From Agaricus subrufescens (lineage: Eukaryota > Basidiomycota > Agaricomycetes > Agaricales > Agaricaceae), in NCBI GenBank assembly GCA_029945375.1, contig CM057068.1:1536233-1600232 (forward strand): a stretch of DNA of 64,000 bases, in the 5' to 3' direction. The notes under the pieces are model-generated. The model did no database searches, was not told where the DNA came from, and saw only the letters and a list, made by a program, of their open reading frames with translations. This document shows, in pieces, positions 32,695-44,843 of the stretch. The position numbers and the translations under genes were made by a program. How positions within the stretch are numbered: position 1 is the first letter of the stretch; the number at the start of each line of letters is the position of its first letter.

Positions 32695-34210
32695 CTATCC
32701 AGTGTTCATCGACGAACCACCTGTTTCTCCAGATCCTGCATGACCGTTAAATACAATAGGTGTTAGTCTAGTTTCTTCGGAAATCCCATTTAACTTCGGG
32801 TCGCGCAGATTCAGCATCAAGTGGGTTATCATGATAGATGACATACTATTCCATGACATTCGGGGGAAAAGAATCAACGAGTCATGAAACAGTGATAAGT
32901 CTTTATATCGACGTACATGCTGGTAAAATTGGTCATAGATGCCCGATTGGTTGGCTGAAAGTATTCAATCATTGTAAAGATTTTCTCCTCTGTTAAGTCG
33001 GAGAATAACCTACGCTTACGAGCTGTGATCTTTCAGTCTGTAATACATAGGAAGATAAAGTAGAAACAGTAATCAACTTACAAGAATCAAAATATTTGCA
33101 AGGTTGAAAGTGGCAACTACGCTAGATCGAATCATGTGTCAAAAAGTTGAAGGATGAATCCGCAGTATTGTCGATTTACCCAAAATACATCGCACCTGTA
33201 CGAGTCAGATGGTGGTATTTAGTCTGACAGGAATAAGACAGCTAACTATACGTACCATCAAATGTCAACATCTTTGTAATGTTACTTCCCCTCGGAAGGG
33301 GTAGAGTTTTGTAAAGTGTCATAACAAAAATGAAAACATCAAACACAAACTCTCCTGCCCATGCAGCTGCCAGATCTATCAAATATAACTATTGATTCAT
33401 CTTTTTGTCTGTTCCAAGAGACTTTGACGTACAATGAGTCCTAATAGCCATTTGTGATCAAGTTGAAGAGTCAATTTGAGGGTTCGATATACTCATCAAT
33501 AGTGAGTGTGAGATGACAGCCAGGCGGCATATCAGGGCCGACATTTCCTGAATGTCTTGTCACGAGAATCTTTGGGGGTCAGGCGGATTATATTTTAATG
33601 TGATTCGAGAGAATATATGAAAACCTACAACCATAATAGCGATAGTATAGATGAGGGCAATGGCAGCGAAAGCCATGATACCGGCTCTGTGTTCATACAA
33701 GGCACAGACGCGCATTGACATCATGCCTGTATGAGCTACGTTACTTGAACCCTTTAAGACACGAGGGATGACGTACCGGCGATGACGAACTGCAGTACAA
33801 CCTGCCAAACTGCAGTGTAGGCCCGGAGATGCCTGCAACTAAGCCATAAACTATTGATAAGTCACACTCAGTAATAGATACAGTTTAAACTCACCTCTAA
33901 AACAAATTACCTGGTCAATATGTACATTGAACACAATAAAATAGTAACAAAACTAACACTTGTACTTGTTTTTATTTGGTCTAACAAAGCGATTGGAATG
34001 AACCCCAGCAGCGCCAAGTACCGGTTTACAAAGAAAAGAAACGTGCTCCAGGTTGGTCTTTGACCGAATGATCGTTTCCAGAATCTCTCGACTTCAAAAT
34101 CAAGAGTTAGGAGATAGTCATACACGAGGGAGGCTGTAAACGTAACCCAGGTATCAGATGTGGCAAAGCCAACCAACCATTGGTCGAAAACAAGTACCCA
34201 GAGATACTAT
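32695..34210 (-). CDS. DUF6533-family multi-pass membrane protein
   Basis: A predicted multi-helix membrane protein of the DUF6533 family, of unknown role and common in agaricomycetes. Minus-strand exons give, in order, TASLVYDYLLTLDFEVERFW (34147-34086), STFLFFVNRYLALLG, MMSMRVCALYEHRAGIMAF (33724-33668), WAGEFVFDVFIFVMTLYKTL (about 33363-33304) with PLPRGSNITKMLTFDG, AMYFG, VATFNLANILIL (33120-33085) and SSIMITHLMLNLRDPKLNG (near 32840-32785). The stop is at 32695. The YDYLLTLD, NRY, FDVFIF-LTLY and MLNLRDP signatures are in the expected order, so the gene may be intact. The first exon was not resolved; an in-frame stop upstream of about 34185 means the ATG must lie in an earlier exon or the gene has lost it. 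Confidence 0.7.
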
Positions 34211-35024
34211 GGCCATCGTTTGTTTCGCTGATCTAATCACATTATGTTGTCAGTCGGCTGCGCCAATGCGGCAAGTATCAAGGTCAGGTGAAATGATACA
34301 ACCAAATAATAATGCCTCAGTGGGTAATCATCCTCTCTGGTGGCAGGATTCCGGAATGAAAAGACAAAAGGGAGTATATCACCCACATCGACACAAAAAG
34401 CATTATCAGTTTCTGCAGATGAGGTACTGGGGGAGGCGCTGATTATATCCAAATAAACCTTTGGCAGCAGAAAGTTGTTTACTGAGGAAGAGTAGCAATG
34501 ATGCTTTTGATGAGACCGTCGGCTTTATAGACATCTATGGTCCAGGATTAGGGCGCCATGACCAACCTCGGATAGGCTGTGTCCAGCCCAGTAGTCATAG
34601 TAATCAATCAGCATAACAGATAGCATCCAATCTCTTCATACAGGAAGCATCTTCAGAGTTATTGAGTAATTTGGCGTTCATGGGTAATGCCTGCAATCGC
34701 ATTGGGACCTCGATCCCTCTCTCCCGGTAATGTGGTACAGTCGTCGACCTCCATGAGGCCTCATATTGAGAACAAAGGAGATGTGTGGATCAGTCCACAA
34801 CCGACAACTGCTATCCGTGCGTAGATACAGAGGAGCACTACAAATCAAAGAAGTTCGGATCTTGGGTAAACTCGGAGCAGTTGAGAGAGCAGAGCCGAAA
34901 ACGAGAGGTACAGGAGATCAGGCGGACCCACCGGCAAGATGCGGGGCCACGTGCCGCGTCCTTGCGTGGGAAACATGTGACGAGGGGTTGTGGATCGTTG
35001 GTGTGCTCGTCGCTGTTGTCGACA
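34211..35024. other. no complete gene; divergent upstream regions
   Basis: May contain the first exon of the DUF6533 gene (minus) and the 5' region of the FHA gene (plus). The frame containing the FHA protein is open back to 34785 but has no ATG before 35025. Confidence 0.4.
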
Positions 35025-38000
35025 ATGCCGCCGAGTGCGCCGTACGCTGCCCAACACACCCAGCAGCCGTTCCCCGCCCTCTACCTCTACCCCCTCAATG
35101 ACTCCTTCATCCCCAAGCACATCTCCCTCACCGCTGGCCAGCGTGTAAAAATCGGACGGCAGACCAACCCCAAGACCGCTCCTGGCGAGAAGAACGGGTT
35201 TTTCGACTCCAAGGTTCTCAGCAGACAGCACGCTGAAATATGGGAAGAGAACACCAAGGTCTGTCAGGCTGCTCTCCCCTGCCTGCTCTCGTGGCTGACA
35301 CTATGGCTAGATATTTATCAAGGACGTCAAGAGCTCAAATGGCACTTTTATTAACGGCGAACGACTCAGCCCTGAAGGAGTAGAGTCGGATCCTTACGAA
35401 CTCAAAAGCGACGACATTGTGGTACGTATTTATCTGAATATATGCGCCAGGACTCTCTCTCACTGCGTTTGGCAGGAATTCGGTATCGACATTGTCGGCG
35501 AGGACAACAAAACCATCATCCACCATAAGGTCGCCGCTCGTGCTGTCTGCGTATTCTCTGAGCAAGATGCCCAGGTTGCAGCTCGTGCTGAACAGCACCA
35601 ACAGCAGCAACAACAACAACAGCACCTCCTTCAGCAGCAACAGCAGCATCAACAGTCGTACCCTCATGCACTCATGGGTGCCGCTCAGCCCGGGAACAGC
35701 ATACCCTCCCAATTTAACTTTGTCGGTGGCCCTCAACAGCGGCGGCCAGCACCGAACGTTGGGCAAGGAATTGCAGGGATTGGGGGCATGGGCGGCAGTA
35801 TGCGCCCCCCGGGCAAGTCCGGTCTCACTTTTGAGCATATCCTTAGTCGTCTCCAGGGCGAACTCCAAAAGAGCCGAGAAACTGGCTCAGAGCTCCATTC
35901 CCTCACCGGATCCATGAGCGACATTCACCAGGTGTTGGGTGGTAATATTGTGAGCAACTTTGTTCTCTTCATCGCGCTTGATCCATCTAACTTGATTTTG
36001 TTATTCTCAGTCGACGAACATCCCTCCGTATCCCGCTGCGTTACCTCCTGTACGACCTATTCGACAATCTTCACCTGCTCAATCCCAACACGAGCAGCCG
36101 CCGGCACCTTCAAGCACGTCTCCACCACCACCTGAGCAACCTTCGCAACACCACCAACAATCCTCTTCCCCTTCTGAACATCTACCACCTCCGTCATCTC
36201 CATCTTCCACCATCGTTATCTCGCAGCTCCAGTCACAGCTCCTCGATACTCAGACTCTACTTACCAAACAGGTGGACAAGGTCCGTGCGCTCGAGGAAGT
36301 GGTTGCCGACCAAGAACTTATGCGCAAAGAAGTGAGGGATCTCCGTCAACTTTTTGAAACACGGTCTCGGGAGATTATATTTGATGGTGATGATGAGGAC
36401 GGACAACATCAACGACAACAAGGCGCTAATGGTCTTCTGGAACCCAGGGGAGGGTTTGACGATCATGACGATGACGACGATATTCAACATATAAGGATGT
36501 TGGATGAAGCGGATGAAGAAGAAGATATGGATGACAACAGGAGCGTTCATACTATCGTTCCCCATGAGCTAGAAAGTGTCGAGGAAGAGGATGAGGAAGA
36601 TTTAGTGGAAGCAGAGCGGGATCATCATCCACGCATAGATGAAGTTGACTATGCGGATGACCGTGCGGATCCCATTGATCCTGTGCGCGAACGAGAAGAT
36701 GAATCCGGGAGACGTATCAATGACCAGCACGAAGAAGACCTTGAACATCATCATCAGAGGAAACATGAAAATTTAAACGTTGGTCGACCGAGAACTCCCG
36801 AGCCCTCCTTTGGCTTACGCGAACAATCTTCCTCTGCTGAAACGAACAGTAACATCATGCCACCCTCACTATCCCTTGGTTCTAATGGCACTTCTCCCGC
36901 AATGATCAACTCACCACGAACCCGCTCTGGAACATTATTAGCTCCTCGCTCTCCGTTGTCGTCACCACTTTCCCAACCGAGCGAAACTATGCCTACATCT
37001 GGGGTTGCTAACGGTGATGGGGACAAGATGCTGGAACAAATGTTGCAATTGAGCGCCCAAATGACAGCTATGGCGGAATTGGCTGGGAATATGGAAGCAC
37101 AGTATATTGCTGCGAAGGATATGATTAAGGTTTTGGAAGGCAAAGTAGAAGAGCTGGAGAAGATGGTAAAGGAAGAGAAAGAAAAGGAGAAAGAAGATCC
37201 TGAGGTCGTTACTCCCGAACCCGAACCCCCCGCTGTCAATGAACACGAAAATGATGAGGATGAAGAACGGAAATCTTTAACATCATTCTTCTCCGAATTC
37301 AAAAAGTCTTTTGAAGGCCAGTGGGATGAAGTTAAGGAAGAGTGGCGAGAGGAACGCGAGCGGCTTAAACGCGCTAGAGAGGAATGGGAATCAAAATCAA
37401 AATCTTTGGACGTTAACCTCGAAAAGGTTTCTCAACTGAATGTGACGACGAGTAATCTCGTCAAGGATGTTCAGGGCCAGAAAAACGAGCTGATGAGGTT
37501 GCAAGAGAGAGTCGTCATGAAGCAACAGCACCATTTTACTTCGGGGGAAGTGGTTAGGAGTGGGCTGGTTACTCCTCCTAGTCCTAGGAGTCAGAGTTCT
37601 GCTTCAGCTGGAGAAGAGGAAGAGGGTGCTACTTCTGGATCTAACTCGAAAGGGGAGAGAAGGAGGAGGAGAAAGAGGTCTGGGAGTCAACGAGGCCAAA
37701 CAACTATATCTGTGACAAGAAGAAATTTCGAACACGATACGATAGATGATGAAGAAGCTGCGTTATCCGATGGGGCTACGTTAGCATCGGAAGCTGGATC
37801 GCTGGAAAAAGTTCTGGCTTTTGCGAAGGATGAATCAATGGCCCCGGAGAAGCGATTAAGGAAGTCGTTCGTTGGTTCTTCTCTCAGTACGTTAAATGTG
37901 TCTTCATTTCATGACATGAACCATAATGTCTGCCCTACAGAAAATAATCGCGATTATGCCTTGTCTCGGTCGATGTTCAATTCTGATGATGACGAAGAGG

Positions 38001-38348
38001 AGGAGGAAGAAGAGGGTAGGTTGCGGAGGAGGCGAAATGGCACAGCGCAGCATAGGGACATGCTACCAACTCCAGCATCGATGGTGACTAGTTTATCACT
38101 AGTCGATGAAGATGAAGATGAGAATGCAAATCAAGATGGTGGTGGTGGCTCTGTAGCGGAAATGAAGAAGGCTGGGGATGAGTATCATCCACCACCGGTG
38201 AGTGTTTCTGATGTCTACTATTAGAAGATAACGTAATAACGTGATTGAACGTGTGTTACAGGTAAAAGTAAACATTCAAACCGCGGGCGCGGTTATTGTC
38301 TTAGCTATTGCGGCTGCAGCTGTGTTTTGGAGAGTGAAATCGGAGTGA
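35025..38348 (+). CDS. FHA-domain tail-anchored protein, SLMAP/Far10/PRO45-like
   Basis: The likely STRIPAK-complex subunit that anchors the complex at nuclear or ER membranes and binds phospho-threonine partners. Five exons (35025-35258, 35311-35421, 35476-35949, 36011-38197, 38262-38348) give 1,030 residues in phase. The FHA domain spans about residues 17-140 (KIGRQTNPKTAPGEKNGFF, LSRQHAEIW, KSSNGTFINGERL). A Gln-rich stretch follows at about 150-180. A long acidic, low-complexity and coiled-coil region fills the middle. The last 28 residues form one hydrophobic helix (AGAVIVLAIAAAAVFWRV) with a tiny basic/acidic tail, a tail anchor. PRO45 and SLMAP share FHA + coiled coil + C-terminal TM. 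The polyQ and the very acidic spacer are lineage additions. ATG 35025 is the first in frame. Confidence 0.88.
35591..35656 (+). repeat. CAG/CAA polyglutamine tract in FHA gene
   Basis: Mixed CAG and CAA codons encode runs of Gln broken by His and Leu. The mixed codons limit slippage compared with a pure repeat. Length polymorphism between strains is likely (inference). Confidence 0.8.
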
Positions 38349-40028
38349 GCGTTAGAGCAAGGAAGAGCGATAGAGGGGGGATGGGAACGTCGCGAGTGGG
38401 AGAGAGGAGAAGCAAACGCCAAGAAAGGGCCTGACTTGATAGACGTACGCCGTGTTAACGAGAACTTTCATACGCTGCATGCGCACTCGCACAACGTAAT
38501 CCTCCCATCACCACGACTCGGCGATACCCTCGCGGAACATTCCTTCTGATCTTCAGTGCCAAGGGCCGAAGGCACGCGAACGCGACGGGTTGGGTGTTCC
38601 CGGTGGTGTTCCAAGGTGGATTGGTTTTCCCAGTTGGTCAAGAATCGAATCACAATGCGTTATGTCGGAGCTCTGCACGTGTTGGTATGACACTCGGTGT
38701 GCTTTCCCTCGTTCATCCATCGTTCACTCCCTCGGTTTCCAGTTCTTTAGCCCATCCTCCCCTCCTCACTCGGCCGCCGGTACGACTCCCGACTCCGAAA
38801 CTCTTATTTGCACAGTCTCATTTCCGATATTGCTATCCTACTGTTCGGTCATTTGCCTCGACAATCATACTTCATTGGTTATACCCCTTTCTCGTCTCTT
38901 CTTCCTCCCTTCTGCAACAAAGGTTTATATCATATGAGTATATGCGAGGTCTTCCGACTCTTCGGGCTTTACCCCCTGTTTTCACTTTTTTTACTCTATG
39001 CAGGCCTGGGTTTTCGGTTGGGGGTAAAGCGGGTTACAATATGAGAAGCTTTTCTTTTTTCTTTATCGTAGCCTCCTTTATTTGCTTCTCTAAACTGCGA
39101 TATGTTGTTCATTGTTCCTCTACCACGTAGCTTTTCTTTAATTCTTTTTATTTATAGATTGGTGGTCTCCTCGAAGGTAGTAAGTAATAACAGGAGTAGA
39201 TTCCTGAAGGGTTTCTGTTGTGTCATGTCTTATGCGGTTTCTTTGTGGACTTTCTCCTTGTAGCTCTCGCGACTGTCTTTTTTTTTTGTTTAGGACTGAG
39301 AAACGAAAAAAATATTTATTTTTTCATATCATTTCTCGTCGTTGAGTCACTTCTGATTTATATTTTAACGGTTGTCCTGTGTTCTTGACCTTATGTTGCG
39401 GCTTAATCATCGGTAGATAGGTTTTGTTAAAATACCCTTAGGAAAGGGGCTTAGAATATGTGCAATTCATGTCGCTCGACGGCGCAATGAATATTTGAAA
39501 CACTTAGGAGCCAGATCAGCTAAGCAGTATGCCCAAAGAGAGATGTAACGCCGAGCCAGCGCCAAGCTGACACAGGGACCCATATGTAGGTACCCCGACC
39601 CTGACTGTCGCACTGCCAAATATATACTTGGAACACGAATACGGCAGCTGTGCTCTCGGTGCCTGGGACCTGAGTTTGATGTTCTGCAGCTTTTAGCCTT
39701 TAGACCTAGCGTTAGTCGAGATACTGTGATACCGAGCTCGACCACTTCTTATTTTATCTTTCTTCTAACCAGATCCACCCACTCCCGTGTGAGTCCTTGC
39801 GCGATGTCGGCGAGGTATTCTCTGTTTTCGGGCATATCCAATACTCATTCATCCAAGTTATGGCGATGACGCCGGCTCAAGTTACTGCCGCATAAATACA
39901 AACCAGTTAAGGCGGCTGTGTGCACCCTGAAGGCGCTGTTTATATGTTTCATGAAATTAGTATATAATACTCAATATTCCTAAGTATTGAGCTATCGCAG
40001 CAACTCAATCGACTACCTACCCAGACTC
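38349..40028. other. no gene; 3' region of FHA gene and promoter of next gene
   Basis: Long pyrimidine-rich stretches occur at 38690-39350, without a supported reading frame. TATATAAT near 39960 may serve the gene at 40029. Confidence 0.45.
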
Positions 40029-40816
40029 ATGTTTTCTCTCAACCTTCGTTCCTCTACTCTCATTACCGTCGCTTTTAGTGTCATGCTCGCACATGCGCAG
40101 GAGGTACCTCATACTTTTATGACACTGGCCACTATACTGATTGGTCGGAAATCTAGCTGGCGGCTGGTAGATACCGTATATTAAACGGAGATCAATCTGC
40201 TCGTAGTTTCCCAATCGTAGATCCCAAATTCGAGGCCCCAATAATCATGTCAAACGAGTTTGCTGATACTTTTGGACAGGTGAGTATTATAAACGTATAG
40301 TGGTTCAGACGAACTTTTTAACGCGTTGCATATATAGTGGAATGTCAATCCTGACGGAAATGGCGCCTACTTGATCCAGAATGTTGCCGTCGGTGCAAGA
40401 GCGTACGCTGATCAAACACTCGTGAGTATATTTTGAGTTAAAACTAATTCACGATGAGAAGTTGATATACGTTACCTCGTAGAATACTGAAGTGCATGCT
40501 GTTTTGGGACAGAAGACCTCGTGGTTAATTGAAAACAAAGGAAGCAATGCTCCAGGCGAGGTTGGTTTATTCGTCGTAAGTTTGTTCCCCCTTGCCCAGT
40601 TTACAATTCGGATACTGAGTCGGCATCGATTGCAGGTTAAGATTCCTTTCCAGGATCTCGTTTGGACAAGTACTCCCAGTAGTGATGGGGACAACGTTGT
40701 GAGTGAATCCGCCATTCATTAGTCGGCCTCTCACAAACCTATACCTTTTCTAGATTACCCTCAAGGGATCTGATGGAAGCGCTGAGCAAAGATTCATTTT
40801 TGAACCCGTCGATTGA
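40029..40816 (+). CDS. small secreted beta-trefoil-like protein (I66-inhibitor-like?)
   Basis: Six exons (40029-40103, 40157-40279, 40338-40421, 40483-40575, 40636-40698, 40754-40816) splice in phase to 166 residues. A signal peptide (MFSLNLRSSTLITVAFSVML) is followed by a mature region without cysteine. Repeats of a pattern typical of beta-trefoils are seen: LAAGRYRILNGD, QWNVNPDGNGAYLIQNVAVG, SWLIENKG, VKIPFQDLVW and ITLKGSDGSAEQRFIFEP. Basidiomycete proteins of this size and pattern include ricin-B-like lectins and I66 (cospin-type) serine-protease inhibitors; the sequence alone does not decide between them. The gene is complete, and the fold call is tentative. Confidence 0.68.
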
Positions 40817-41260
40817 CTTTGATTATTTTTAATATTATAATCGGACACTTGGTATTTTACTGCTTCACACGTACATTGATAGTGTTGATTTTAACCTGAT
40901 TATTGTTTTGGCCTCGGGTGGTGCCGTCAGTAATGAAGTTGCTCACGAGGCGAATACCTGGCTTATGCTTGCATCCGAGATTTGCAAACAAATATAGTGG
41001 TCAAAAATTGCCACACCGTTAACAGTAAGCCTCAAGAGACTTCAGGTAGATAGTCGAAGTAGCCCCGTTCTTTTTACCCCGAAGGCATATGCATAAATTC
41101 TACAATTTAGCTAATCTCGGAGTGGGCAGTCACGCGTCCGAGTCACGGGTTCTGCCAATTATAACCGGAACTCATTCGTTCCTGTGATTCAAATTTCACA
41201 CAACTCATGATATAGACGCAGGACCTAAGATACACTCCAGTATCTCCTCAGACTCCCTGG
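40817..41260. other. no gene; promoter of the MFS gene
   Basis: Short intergenic stretch without open frames of note. Confidence 0.45.
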
Positions 41261-43330
41261 ATGACCACTATGACGGACGAGAATTCTCCCCTGCTAGGAC
41301 AACCTCGAACCGCCACCTACAATGGCCATGCAGCTGAAGGGCCAAGGGCCGAACAACCGCTGGAGGCCCCGAAAAGCACCCTCTCCTATCTGATATATGT
41401 AAGCGACCAATTCACTTCTTTACATCACTGAACGCAGAGCTGATCGAATGGTGAGGTTATACCCATGGCTATCGGCATCTTCCTCACTGCTTTGGATGCC
41501 ACGATAGTGGTTTCTTGTAAGAAAGTGCCTGATATCGTTCAATGGACAAATCATAACTCCTCGCTGATTTTCAGCTTATGCCGCGATCGGCAGCGATCTC
41601 AAAGAATTACAAAAGACCAGTTGGATTGCTACCTCATACCTGCTCACTCTTACAAGTTTCCAGTGCGTGCTGTGACAACGAATGACGAGGTCTACAACTG
41701 ACATTTGACTCGACAGACCATTATATGGGAAGCTGAGTGACATTTTTGGCAGAAAGAGCTGCCTTCTTTTTGCTTATTCGTTGTTCGCAATCGGAACTTT
41801 TCTCTGCGGTCGTGCCCAAAACATGATGGAACTGATTGTCTGCCGGGCATTTACGGGAATCGGCGGAGCCGGAATGCAGACGTGCGTATACCACATTACG
41901 TTTTATTCGCGTCGATTTGACGAACAGGTGCCATGTTCAGTCTTGTGAGTATCATTATGTCAGATGTTGTTCCGTTGCGCTCCCGTGGTACTTGGCAAGG
42001 TACGCCTCTCACGATATTTTTATCAACTGGAGTTCTTTATCCTATCACTGGGTAGGAATCATCAATATTGTTTGGACATGTGGAAATAGTGCAGGCGCTT
42101 CACTAGGAGGATACCTCGCGGATACAATTGGCTGGCGATGGGTGTTCTACATTCAAATCCCCCTCGCAATCGCCTCTGCTCTCTCCGTGTATTTCTTCCT
42201 GACTCTACCACTTCCATCAACCGCCTCCAGCCCAGGAAATGACTTCAAATCAAAACTCCGTAGAATCGATTTTGGTGGTGCAATAACGCTTATTGCGGCA
42301 GTCTTCCTCCTTCTCCTGGGTCTCGACCGTGGCGGTGACGTTGGATGGAATAATCATATCACTATATCCCTTCTTATAGGGTTTTGCATCCTTGCTACCG
42401 CTTTTGGAGCAATAGAAGCACGATTTGCAACAGAACCATTCGCTCCTACACGCATAACTGTTAACCGAGCCCTGGTGGCTTCCTACATGGTCAACTTCTT
42501 CGGAATTGCTGGAGCTTTCTCTCAGCTATTCCATATATCCTTATATATTCAAGCCGTTTTGGATAAGTCTGCGTCTGAAACCGGTGCTTGGTTAGTCGTT
42601 GCTGTTGTGACTGCCCTTACAGGAAGTCTTGGTGGAGGATTGATCATGCAATCTACCGGAAAATACTATGCCCTTACTTGTTTAAGTTATGTCGTGCTTT
42701 TATCTGGAACCTTAACAGTTTTGTTTGGAACTGGCTTCTCCGGCTTGCCTAGATCAAGCGTCGAAGTGATCCTTGGTACGCTGAAGGAATGATGATTTAT
42801 AGTTATTTTTCTTACAGTCCTTGTTAGGCCTAGCCCTGACGGCATGGGGCAATGGATGTGGTATTACCACTAGCTTAATCTCTCTGATAGCTAATGCGGG
42901 TCAAGCCGATCAAGCTATTGCAACGGCCGGTATGGGATTGCTCTGCTGCGTACCACTTCGGAGTTGACATTTTCTGTAGTGTCATATCTTTTCCGCTCAT
43001 TGGGTTCAGTTATCGGTCTGTCGATAGGAAGTACTTTGATTCAAACCACTCTTCGATCAGTGCTACAGCGTACGCTTCATGGTAAAGACGTAGATCAGGT
43101 TCGTTGTTTCTCCTTGACCTGAGAATATATAGAATGACGCCACTGCTCAGATTATCGCCCGTGTTCGGGAATCACTTGATTATTTGAAGGAGTTGGATCC
43201 TGAGACTCGAATGGTTGTGAGGTCTGCCTATGCGGATGCCATTCATGCCAACCTTGTTTTTTCTGTCTCAATGGCAGTAGCCGCGATGATTGCATCGTGG
43301 TTTATAGTTGAGCAGTCCCTCAGTCGATAG
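41261..43330 (+). CDS. MFS drug:H+ antiporter, DHA2 (14-TM) family
   Basis: A proton-coupled exporter of the DHA2 group, which moves drugs, toxins or metabolites out of the cell. The soluble N-terminus MTTMTDENSPLLGQPRT is followed by VIPMAIGIFLTALDATIVVS with the DHA2 D-A-T-I-V motif. Motif A is PLYGKLSDIFGRKS. Next come FTGIGGAGMQT, SDVVPLRSRGTWQG and GNSAGASLGGYLADTIGWRW (motif C region). The large exon 42058-42770 encodes the central helices, and later exons give LTAWGNGCGITTSLISLIAN, SYLFRSLGSVIGLSIGST and a last helix VSMAVAAMIASWFIVEQS ending at TAG 43328-43330. All junctions checked keep phase, so the gene appears intact. The substrate is not inferable. Confidence 0.9.
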
Positions 43331-43639
43331 GACATCGATGGATGGAAAGCCCAAAATTAGTCGTCTTTGTCTAGGTAGCGTGATAATCAAAAATAGTCAC
43401 TTCATCGAGAATGACGTAATCGCATCGAATATTATGTTTGTACCACGGTGGAGCTAACAAGAAGGAGTCAAGAATATTTAGTAAAAAGGAGACGCAATTC
43501 AACTTGGATCCTTGGTGCTCCATGACACCGACATCAAGCCTCGAAAACAGGAAACAATCCAAATAATTCGTCTTTGGGAACATACCCTATCAAGTCATAT
43601 ACTGAGCGCGCTACCATCGGGATCTCCCATGATCCCTTC

Positions 43640-44260
43640 CCCCGATTATGAAACATGCGGTGTAGAATGGAGACGAACATCACGAAGCACTTGAACCTCG
43701 ATGTTGCAAGGCCTCATGGGCATCATTGGCATGTGCCACTTTCTGCACAATCACCTGAGAAGATGTTTGAATTGAGGGATGCGTAGAAGTTGGATTGATG
43801 CTGAGAAGTGGGGTTGTAAGTATGCTACGGTCCTGTTGACCCTTGGTGGTGCCAAGTATCTAAAGGCGATATAGGGAGATACTCCCTCATGGTTCAAATA
43901 CACCATGAGATCGCGTTCTAAAATTCTTTTCAGGGTTTCCATGGAAGATAAAGTTACAGACATTGACACAGTGGTGTGAAATGGAAGCGTGTTACACCGT
44001 CAGATGATTGCTGCAATCGCATCCGATCCACAGAAGCATGTCGAGTACTATTCGATGCGTTACTGCAGAGGTAGTACAATCTTCCGGAGCTGGAATATAG
44101 TCATGTGTTTATGACCGGCTTCGGCTAATTCTGTTGAATGGGCATCTTTATTCTAAGATGTTACCCGATAGCAAGATCGTTAAGTTGAGGACCAGGCCAC
44201 AACCAAAGCCCTCTCTGACCATCTCCGAAGACCCTTGGAAGGAAGGCGATCAAGTCTAGA
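43640..44260 (+). pseudogene. degenerate ORF, family not recognised
   Basis: Protein-like pieces in changing frames run in one direction: MRCRMETNITKHLNLDVARP, HHWHVPLSAQSPEKMFELRD then stop, AEKWGCKYATVLLTLGGAKY then stop, SKILFRVSMEDKVTDIDTVV then stop, and YDRLRLILLNGHLYSKMLPD to EDPWKEGDQV. Such coherent stretches broken by single stops and frameshifts suggest a recently dead gene. No domain was recognised, and the limits are approximate. Confidence 0.35.
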
Positions 44261-44790
44261 CGCGTCTAATTTGCCTTGTGTCTCTCTCGTAGATGATCTC
44301 ATTCAACCAATATCCAGTATTCCATGCTGTTACCGGGTGGTTGACAAGCTTCTTGATAGATCATGGCAGTTATGCTAAATGTATCGGTAGCTTTTGCTAC
44401 GACAAACGTGAGTTCACTTCCTAGACACTACTAAGTATATCGAAATCACATTGTGCCAGTGGGAAACACAGTACCATATATCTGGTTCGCTCTCAAGCAT
44501 CTTAGCATCGAATATTAATTAGAGAGCACCTGACCTTACACATGTTCTCGGCGGCCAGTACGCCATGTTGTCTTTCCTTGCTTAGGTTAGTTTTGTACGT
44601 GGGCGAGTGTACTATGATATCGCTCAGCTTTCACATCATTGATTCCTTGTAAACAGTCATTACTGTAATTGTTTGTTGAGCACGACTCGGCGTACATTTA
44701 TGGAAAATGTCTACAAACAACCGTGGAATCCAACTTTGAAGAATTTGATTCCTGGGCTCAATGCTTCGTGCTTTCTTTTCAGCTTTAGCA
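44261..44790. other. no gene seen
   Basis: Spacer before the third HsbA-like gene. Confidence 0.45.
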
Positions 44791-44796
44791 TATAAA
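44791..44796 (+). promoter_or_regulatory. TATA box of HsbA-like gene 3
   Basis: TATAAA lies 48 bp before the ATG at 44844, comparable to the two related genes. Confidence 0.6.
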
Positions 44797-44843
44797 AACC
44801 CTCAAAATATCAATCGTTAGAACCCCAGAATCATAACTTGAAT

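Noticed and set aside
36754..37302. Minus-strand Ser/Phe-rich ORF in the FHA gene
   Set aside because: Antisense of the acidic coiled-coil region; composition follows from GAA/GAG codons.
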